From Modestobacter sp. (GTDB lineage: Bacteria; Actinomycetota; Actinomycetes; Mycobacteriales; Geodermatophilaceae): a stretch of 10,213 nt of DNA. A program made the position numbers and the translations under genes. Position 1 is the first letter of the stretch, and each line of letters opens with the position of its first letter. This document shows positions 7,052 through 10,213 of the stretch, piece after piece. Location of the stretch: assembly GCA_025963425.1 (NCBI GenBank), contig JAOPUQ010000302.1, positions 1-10,213 on the forward strand, in the 5' to 3' direction. A model generated the notes under the pieces. That model was not told where the DNA came from. It did not search any database and saw only the letters and a program-made list of their open reading frames with translations.

Positions 7052-7520
7052 GTGTCCGTCGAGCCCCTCGACGGCGGCGCCGAACAGGTGGCCGACAAGG
7101 TCGATCTGATCGTCACCGGCTCCCGGCCGCGCGCCGCGGTCCGGGTGGCCACAGGGCCGGCCGACATGGCGCTGCGGGGCCGGCCGGGCCGCGCGGAGGT
7201 CACCGGCGCCAGCGGTGCCGTCCTCGTGGAGGACTGCGCGGAAACTGGACCTGCGCTCGGCAAGCGGCGGTGACCTCCGCCTCCGGCGACATCACGATCG
7301 GCCGGGCCTCCCGGGGCACCGTCCGGCTCACGACGGTGTCCGCCGACGCGCGGGTGGCCGCCGAGCCCGGGCTGCGGGTGTGGCTGGACGTGCAGCGCGT
7401 CTCCGGCCGGCTGTACTGCGACCTGGACGACGAGGGGCCCGCCGCCCGGACGGCAGCCCCCGGAAGGCCCAACCGGCCGTCGTGCTCCAGTCGGTCTCCG
7501 GCGACCTGAGGGTCAGCCGC
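7052..7520 (+). pseudogene. DUF4097-type beta-strand-repeat gene remnant, frameshifted
   Basis: Three reading frames together give one recognisable protein of tandem short beta-strand repeats. Frame one, from GTG 7052, gives SVEPLDGGAEQVADKVDLIV through AEVTGASGAVLVEDC. One extra A in the run at 7242-7244 moves the homology to ELDLRSASGG. A second change near 7266-7271 leads to TSASGDITIG, GTVRLTTVSADARV and VWLDVQRVSGRLYCDLDDEG. A third near 7441-7448 leads to AVVLQSVSGDLRVSR, after which no stop occurs before the ycaQ stop codon on the other strand. The SASGD/TVSAD/RVSGR/SVSGD spacing is the family hallmark of DUF4097, whose function is unknown. The usual N-terminal part appears missing. 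GTG 7052 has GGAG four bases upstream and sits right after the DUF1232 stop, so a truncated 73-residue product (7052-7273) could still be translated. Sequencing error is an alternative for the frameshifts. Confidence 0.72.
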
Positions 7521-8735
7521 TCAGCCGCCGAGCACCGCGGCGGCCAGGTCGCCGGCCAGGTCGCCCCGCTCGGCGACCGCGACGCCGTCGAGCTCCATCC
7601 AGTCGGCCATCAGCCGCAGCTCGGCGGCCAGCTCCCTGCTCACCTCGACAGGATCCCCGCCCGGCTCGGCATAGGCGCCCTGCACGCGGAGCACCCCGGC
7701 CTGCCGGTCGGCCTTGAGGTCGACCCGGGCGACGAGCGCGTCGCCGAGCAGGAAGGGCAGCACGTAGTAGCCGTGCACCCGCTTGGCCGCCGGGGTGTAG
7801 ATCTCGATGCGGTAGCGGAAGCCGAAGATGCGCTCGACCCGCGGGCGTTCCCACACCAGGGAGTCGAACGGCGTGAGGAGGGCCCGGGCGCGCACCCGGC
7901 GCGGACGGCGGGCCCGCGGGTCCAGCCAGGCCGGGCGGTCCCAGCCGGCCACCTCCACCGGCAGCAGCTCCCCGGCGTCCACGAGCTCGGCGATCGCCGC
8001 GCGGGTGTCGGCGACGCGCAGCCGGAAGTAGTCGGCGAGGTCCTTCTCGGTGGCCACGCCCAGCGCCCGGGACGCGGTGGACACCAGCTCGCGGATCGCA
8101 TCGGCCCGGTCCGGGGTCGGCGCCTGCACCACCTCGGGCGGCAGCACCCGTTCGGTGAGGTCGTAGACCCGCTCGAACCCCGCCGTCCGGCTGCGGGCGG
8201 TCAGCACGCCCGTGAAGAACAGGTACTCGAGGGCCACCTTGCCGGCGTGCCAGTTCCACATCGTCCCGGGACGGTCCGGCCGCGGCTCGAGCAGCTGGCT
8301 CGCCTTGAGCGCGCCGCCGTCGCGCACCCGGTCGAACACCTCGGCGACGTAGCCGGGCCGCTCGCGCTGGAGCCGCACCATCGACCCCCACGCGTGCTCC
8401 TCGGCCGCGGCCATCTTCCAGCGCAGGCACGGGTGCAACCGGACCGGCAGGAACGACGCTTCGTGGGCCCAGTACTCGAACAGGTCGCGCCGCCGCCAGG
8501 CCAGCGCGTCCAGCGCCGGCCGGGGGTACGGGCCGAGCCGGCTGAAGGCGGGCAGATAGTGCGAGCGTGACAGCACGTTGACCGAGTCGATCTGCACCAC
8601 GGCCAGCCGGTCGACCATCCGCTTGAGCTGGCGGGTACCCACCGGGCCGGCGGGCCGCGGATCGGCGAAACCCTGCGCACCCAGGGCGATGCGCCGGGCC
8701 GCCGCCGCCGGCAGGCGCTCTGCAGGAGTGTGCAC
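7521..8735 (-). CDS. ycaQ: YcaQ/AlkZ-family DNA glycosylase (winged-helix, HTH_42 / DUF1006)
   Basis: The 404-residue protein aligns by eye along its whole length with E. coli YcaQ (about 410 residues), a monofunctional glycosylase that unhooks DNA interstrand crosslinks and removes N7-alkylpurines. Shared landmarks in order: AARRIALGAQGF, the QID motif in VVQIDSVNVLSRSHYL, FSRLGPYP, FEYWAHEASFLP, VYDLTERVLP, ALGVATEKDLADYFRLR, LTPFDSLVWERPR, FGFRYRIEIYTPAAKR and GYYVLPFLLGD. Published work on the family assigns catalysis to a Q-hydrophobic-Q motif in AlkZ-type and Q-hydrophobic-D in YcaQ-type enzymes; here it is QID, so YcaQ-type. GTG 8735 is the chosen start because homology begins there; the open frame continues to 9347 as antisense of the GNAT gene. 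No Shine-Dalgarno is visible. It is divergent from the GNAT gene across 51 bases and convergent with the DUF4097 remnant. Specific substrate is inferred from family only. Confidence 0.9.
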   Translation of the reverse strand: MHTPAERLPAAAARRIALGAQGFADPRPAGPVGTRQLKRMVDRLAVVQIDSVNVLSRSHYLPAFSRLGPYPRPALDALAWRRRDLFEYWAHEASFLPVRLHPCLRWKMAAAEEHAWGSMVRLQRERPGYVAEVFDRVRDGGALKASQLLEPRPDRPGTMWNWHAGKVALEYLFFTGVLTARSRTAGFERVYDLTERVLPPEVVQAPTPDRADAIRELVSTASRALGVATEKDLADYFRLRVADTRAAIAELVDAGELLPVEVAGWDRPAWLDPRARRPRRVRARALLTPFDSLVWERPRVERIFGFRYRIEIYTPAAKRVHGYYVLPFLLGDALVARVDLKADRQAGVLRVQGAYAEPGGDPVEVSRELAAELRLMADWMELDGVAVAERGDLAGDLAAAVLGG

Positions 8736-8762
8736 GGACGGAGATCTTGCCGTGGGGGTACG

Positions 8763-8788
8763 ACGTCGGCCGCCTAGGCTGCCGACGT
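8763..8788. promoter_or_regulatory. 26-base near-perfect dyad over the GNAT -10 box (operator candidate)
   Basis: Outer arms ACGTCGGC (8763-8770) and GCCGACGT (8781-8788) are exact reverse complements. The inner palindrome GCCTAGGC (8772-8779) shares the same centre, so 12 of 13 base pairs match and only 8771/8780 (C/T) does not. The dyad covers the putative -10 hexamer and the first two bases of the GTG start of the GNAT gene, inside the ycaQ/GNAT divergent spacer. A bound dimeric regulator would block RNA polymerase. No regulator gene is identified. Confidence 0.5.
8775..8780 (+). promoter_or_regulatory. -10 box for leaderless GNAT transcript
   Basis: TAGGCT is followed by GCCGAC and then GTG at 8787, so the -10 ends at -7 relative to the G of the start codon. 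This is the same geometry as at ftsK. There is no -35 hexamer at normal spacing. Confidence 0.6.
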
Positions 8789-9398
8789 GGACCTGCCCCC
8801 GCTCCGCCCCGGACCGAGCGGCTCGGCGGAGGCGTCGGTCCGTCCCGCCTCCCCCACGGACGCCGCGGAGATCGCCCGCGTCCAGGTGGCGACCTGGCGC
8901 ACCGCCTACCGGACCGTGCTCCCGGCGGCGGTGCTCGACGACTGGGACGACGCCGCGGCGACGGCCGCCTGGCGGGCTGCCGTGGCCACGCCCCCGACCC
9001 CCGCGCACGGCGTGCTCGTCGCCGAGGAGTCCGGCACGCTGGTCGGCTTCACCGCCTTCGGGCCGGCCGAGCTGACCGACGGCGAACAGCCCTCCGGCGA
9101 GGGCCCCACCGCCGAGATCGCGACCCTGCTCGTGGAGCCACGCTGGGGACGACGCGGGCACGGCAGCCGGCTGCTCGCCGCACTCGCCGACGTCGCCCGC
9201 GTGGACGGAGTGGCCCGGCTGCAGATCTGGCTGCCCGAGTCCGACCGGGTGACCGCGGGGTTCCTGGCGAGCGCCGGCTGGGCGCGGGACGGCTGGGTGC
9301 GCGCACTGGACACCGGGACCACGACCATCCGCGAGGTCCGCTGGCACACGCTGCTGAACGAGGGGCCCGCCGACACCGACGAGCGAGGAGCGCAGTGA
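8787..9398 (+). CDS. GNAT-family N-acetyltransferase
   Basis: The 203-residue protein has one GNAT fold. After a 15-residue Pro-rich start come VRPASPTDAAEIARVQVATWRTAYRTVLP (18-46), a common N-terminal pattern of the family; the strand VLVAEESGTLVGFTAFG (76-92); motif A with AEIATLLVEPRWGRRGHGSRLL, whose acetyl-CoA pyrophosphate loop is RRGHGS at 122-127; and motif B near LPESDRVTAGFLASAGW (149-165). Such enzymes move an acetyl group from acetyl-CoA to an amine; the acceptor cannot be predicted. GTG 8787 is supported by a -10 box exactly six bases upstream and by the absence of a ribosome binding site, which points to leaderless translation. The stop overlaps the next start as GTGA. A strong dyad covers the promoter, so regulated expression is likely. 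Confidence 0.92.
   Translation: MDLPPLRPGPSGSAEASVRPASPTDAAEIARVQVATWRTAYRTVLPAAVLDDWDDAAATAAWRAAVATPPTPAHGVLVAEESGTLVGFTAFGPAELTDGEQPSGEGPTAEIATLLVEPRWGRRGHGSRLLAALADVARVDGVARLQIWLPESDRVTAGFLASAGWARDGWVRALDTGTTTIREVRWHTLLNEGPADTDERGAQ
9385..9390 (+). promoter_or_regulatory. Ribosome binding site of the DUF2461 gene
   Basis: GAGGAG ends four bases before the GTG at 9395 and lies within the last codons of the GNAT gene. It supports the GTGA-overlap start against the longer upstream open frame. Confidence 0.7.
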
Positions 9399-10060
9399 GC
9401 TTCCAGGGTTTCCCGGACGACGGCCTGGTGTTCTACGAGGGGCTCGAGGCCGACAACAGCCGCACGTACTGGATGGAGCACCGCAGCAGCTACGACGCCG
9501 CCGTCCGCGCGCCCCTGCAGGCGCTGGTGGAAGAGCTCGAGCCGGAGTTCGGCACGCCCAAGGTGTTCCGCCCGTACCGCGACGTCCGCTTCAGCAAGGA
9601 CAAGACGCCGTACAAGACCCACCAGGGCGCGGTGCTGCACCCCGACGGTGCCGGGGTGGGGTCGGTCTACGTGCAGATCTCCGCCGACGGCCTGTGGGTG
9701 TCGGGTGGGTGCTGGCGCCTGCAGCCGGACCAGGTGGAGCGCTACCGCCGCGCGGTGGCCGACGACCTGCAGGGCCCGCGTCTGGCCGAGGAGGTGGCGC
9801 GACTGAGCAGCCGGGGGTGGGGCATCGAGGGTGAGCGGTTGATCCGCGCCCCGCGGGGGTGGCCGGCCGACCACCAGCGCATCGACCTGTTGCGTCACAA
9901 GTCCTTGCACGCCACCCGGGGCTGGGAGCCGGCCGAGTGGCTGCACGAGCGCTCCGCACTGGACCGGGTGCGCGAGTCCTGGCGCGACCTGCGCGCCCTC
10001 AACGTCTGGCTGGCGGACAACGTGGGCGCGACGACCGCGCCCCCGGAGCGCCGCCGCTGA
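9395..10060 (+). CDS. DUF2461 domain-containing protein
   Basis: This 221-residue protein carries the DUF2461 hallmarks: an N-terminal FQGFPDDGLVFYEGLEADN with RTYWMEHRSSYD (23-34), the very conserved block FRPYRDVRFSKDKTPYKTH (58-76), YVQISADGLWVSGGCWRLQPDQ (92-113, glycine-rich strand region) and a C-terminal LRHKSLHATRGW (166-177). Members of this family (also TIGR02453) are widespread in bacteria; no biochemical role is established that I can name. There is no signal peptide or membrane segment, so it is probably cytosolic. GTG 9395 is chosen from the GAGGAG site and from where family similarity begins. It is translationally coupled to the GNAT gene and convergent with the rRNA operon, with a long hairpin about 50 bases after its stop. 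Confidence 0.93.
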   Translation: MSFQGFPDDGLVFYEGLEADNSRTYWMEHRSSYDAAVRAPLQALVEELEPEFGTPKVFRPYRDVRFSKDKTPYKTHQGAVLHPDGAGVGSVYVQISADGLWVSGGCWRLQPDQVERYRRAVADDLQGPRLAEEVARLSSRGWGIEGERLIRAPRGWPADHQRIDLLRHKSLHATRGWEPAEWLHERSALDRVRESWRDLRALNVWLADNVGATTAPPERRR

Positions 10061-10108
10061 CCGAACTCGCAGCCCTCAGCGGTGTTCCGCTGTCCGGGGG
10101 TGGACATG

Positions 10109-10146
10109 CGAAACGGGGCCACAGCAGATGCTGTGACCCCGTTTCG
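10109..10146 (-). terminator. rRNA operon terminator hairpin, probably bidirectional
   Basis: CGAAACGGGG (10109-10118) pairs perfectly with CCCCGTTTCG (10137-10146). After one mismatch (10119/10136) CACAGC (10120-10125) pairs with GCTGTG (10130-10135) around a four-base loop AGAT. The 16 paired positions make this the strongest hairpin in the window. It lies 8 bases beyond the 5S 3' end and 48 bases after the DUF2461 stop. There is no proper T-run on either side. Confidence 0.85.
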
Positions 10147-10154
10147 TAGAAGAT

Positions 10155-10213
10155 GTCCGGCGGCGTCCTACTCTCCCACCCGGTCCCCCGGGCAGTACCA
10201 TCGGCGCTGAAAG
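10155..10213 (-). rRNA. rrf: 5S ribosomal RNA, 3' half (runs off the right edge)
   Basis: The minus strand gives the 3' half of a bacterial 5S rRNA: the loop E region GCGCCGATGGTACTGC, then the helix IV/V region CCGGGGGACCGGGTGGGAG, then AGTAGGACGCCGCCGGAC at the 3' end. Some 59 of roughly 117 bases are present. I placed the 3' end at 10155 on the expectation that GGAC closes helix I with the 5' end, which lies outside the window; one or two bases of uncertainty remain. The 5S gene is normally last in an rRNA operon, so 23S and 16S genes should lie to the right. Confidence 0.93.

Noticed and set aside
6505..7263. N-terminal extension of ThyA in the same open frame (about 250 codons)
   Set aside because: The extra sequence is Gln/His/Pro-rich with no ThyA counterpart and lies antisense to the DUF1232 gene; a ribosome site supports the start at 6504.
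7503..7514. GACC-TGAG-GGTC as a terminator between the DUF4097 remnant and ycaQ
   Set aside because: A four-pair stem is too weak and it lies in sequence that still reads as the SVSGDLRV repeat.
7215..8570. A 451-codon plus-strand open frame running through the DUF4097 remnant into ycaQ antisense
   Set aside because: Its first part supplies two pieces of the broken DUF4097 gene, but the remainder is the complement of the clear ycaQ gene.
8906..9946. A 346-codon minus-strand open frame opposite GNAT and DUF2461
   Set aside because: Low-complexity shadow; both plus-strand genes show conserved family motifs.
1..10213. CRISPR arrays, tRNA genes, insertion sequences, attachment sites or a defence/biosynthetic system
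   Set aside because: No direct-repeat arrays, tRNA cloverleaf, transposase or integrase motifs, or terminal inverted repeats were seen; the genes are mainly housekeeping.

Overview
The window is chromosomal DNA from a high-GC actinobacterium. The very GC-rich third codon positions, frequent GTG starts, RNase J next to DapA and FtsK, and promoters of the form TANNNT placed 6-7 bases before a start codon all fit. The gene content resembles Geodermatophilaceae (Blastococcus/Geodermatophilus/Modestobacter type), but that family call is an impression from protein style and cannot be proven here.

Layout, left to right. Positions 1-213 hold the start of an FtsK/SpoIIIE DNA translocase on the minus strand, running off the left edge. 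A 138-base divergent spacer follows, then a complete S9-family serine peptidase on the plus strand (352-2319). A 139-base convergent spacer with a GGGTCCC/GGGACCC hairpin separates it from a minus-strand block, read right to left as thyA (thymidylate synthase), dfrA (dihydrofolate reductase), dapA (4-hydroxy-tetrahydrodipicolinate synthase) and rnj (ribonuclease J). thyA/dfrA and dapA/rnj each overlap by GTGA. dapA appears to have its own -10 box built around the dfrA stop codon. ThyA turns methylene-THF into dihydrofolate and DfrA regenerates THF, so these two are a metabolic pair; DapA (lysine/DAP for peptidoglycan) and RNase J (RNA decay) are the classic actinobacterial neighbours.

Divergent from thyA is a small DUF1232 (YkvA-type) membrane protein (6595-7050). 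It is followed directly by a decayed DUF4097-type beta-strand-repeat gene (7052-7520) with three frame changes. Next, on the minus strand, is a YcaQ-type DNA glycosylase / winged-helix protein (7521-8735) carrying a QID catalytic-type motif. A 51-base divergent spacer separates it from a plus-strand pair: a GNAT acetyltransferase (8787-9398) and a DUF2461 protein (9395-10060), joined by a GTGA overlap. The window ends with a long hairpin terminator (10109-10146) and the 3' half of a 5S rRNA on the minus strand, so an rRNA operon ends here, convergent with the DUF2461 gene.

Most of the window is housekeeping and I do not see a defence system, mobile element or biosynthetic cluster. The most interesting signals are small: a 26-base near-perfect dyad sitting on the -10 box and start codon of the GNAT gene, a repeated leaderless-promoter architecture at four genes, and the frame-broken DUF4097 remnant.
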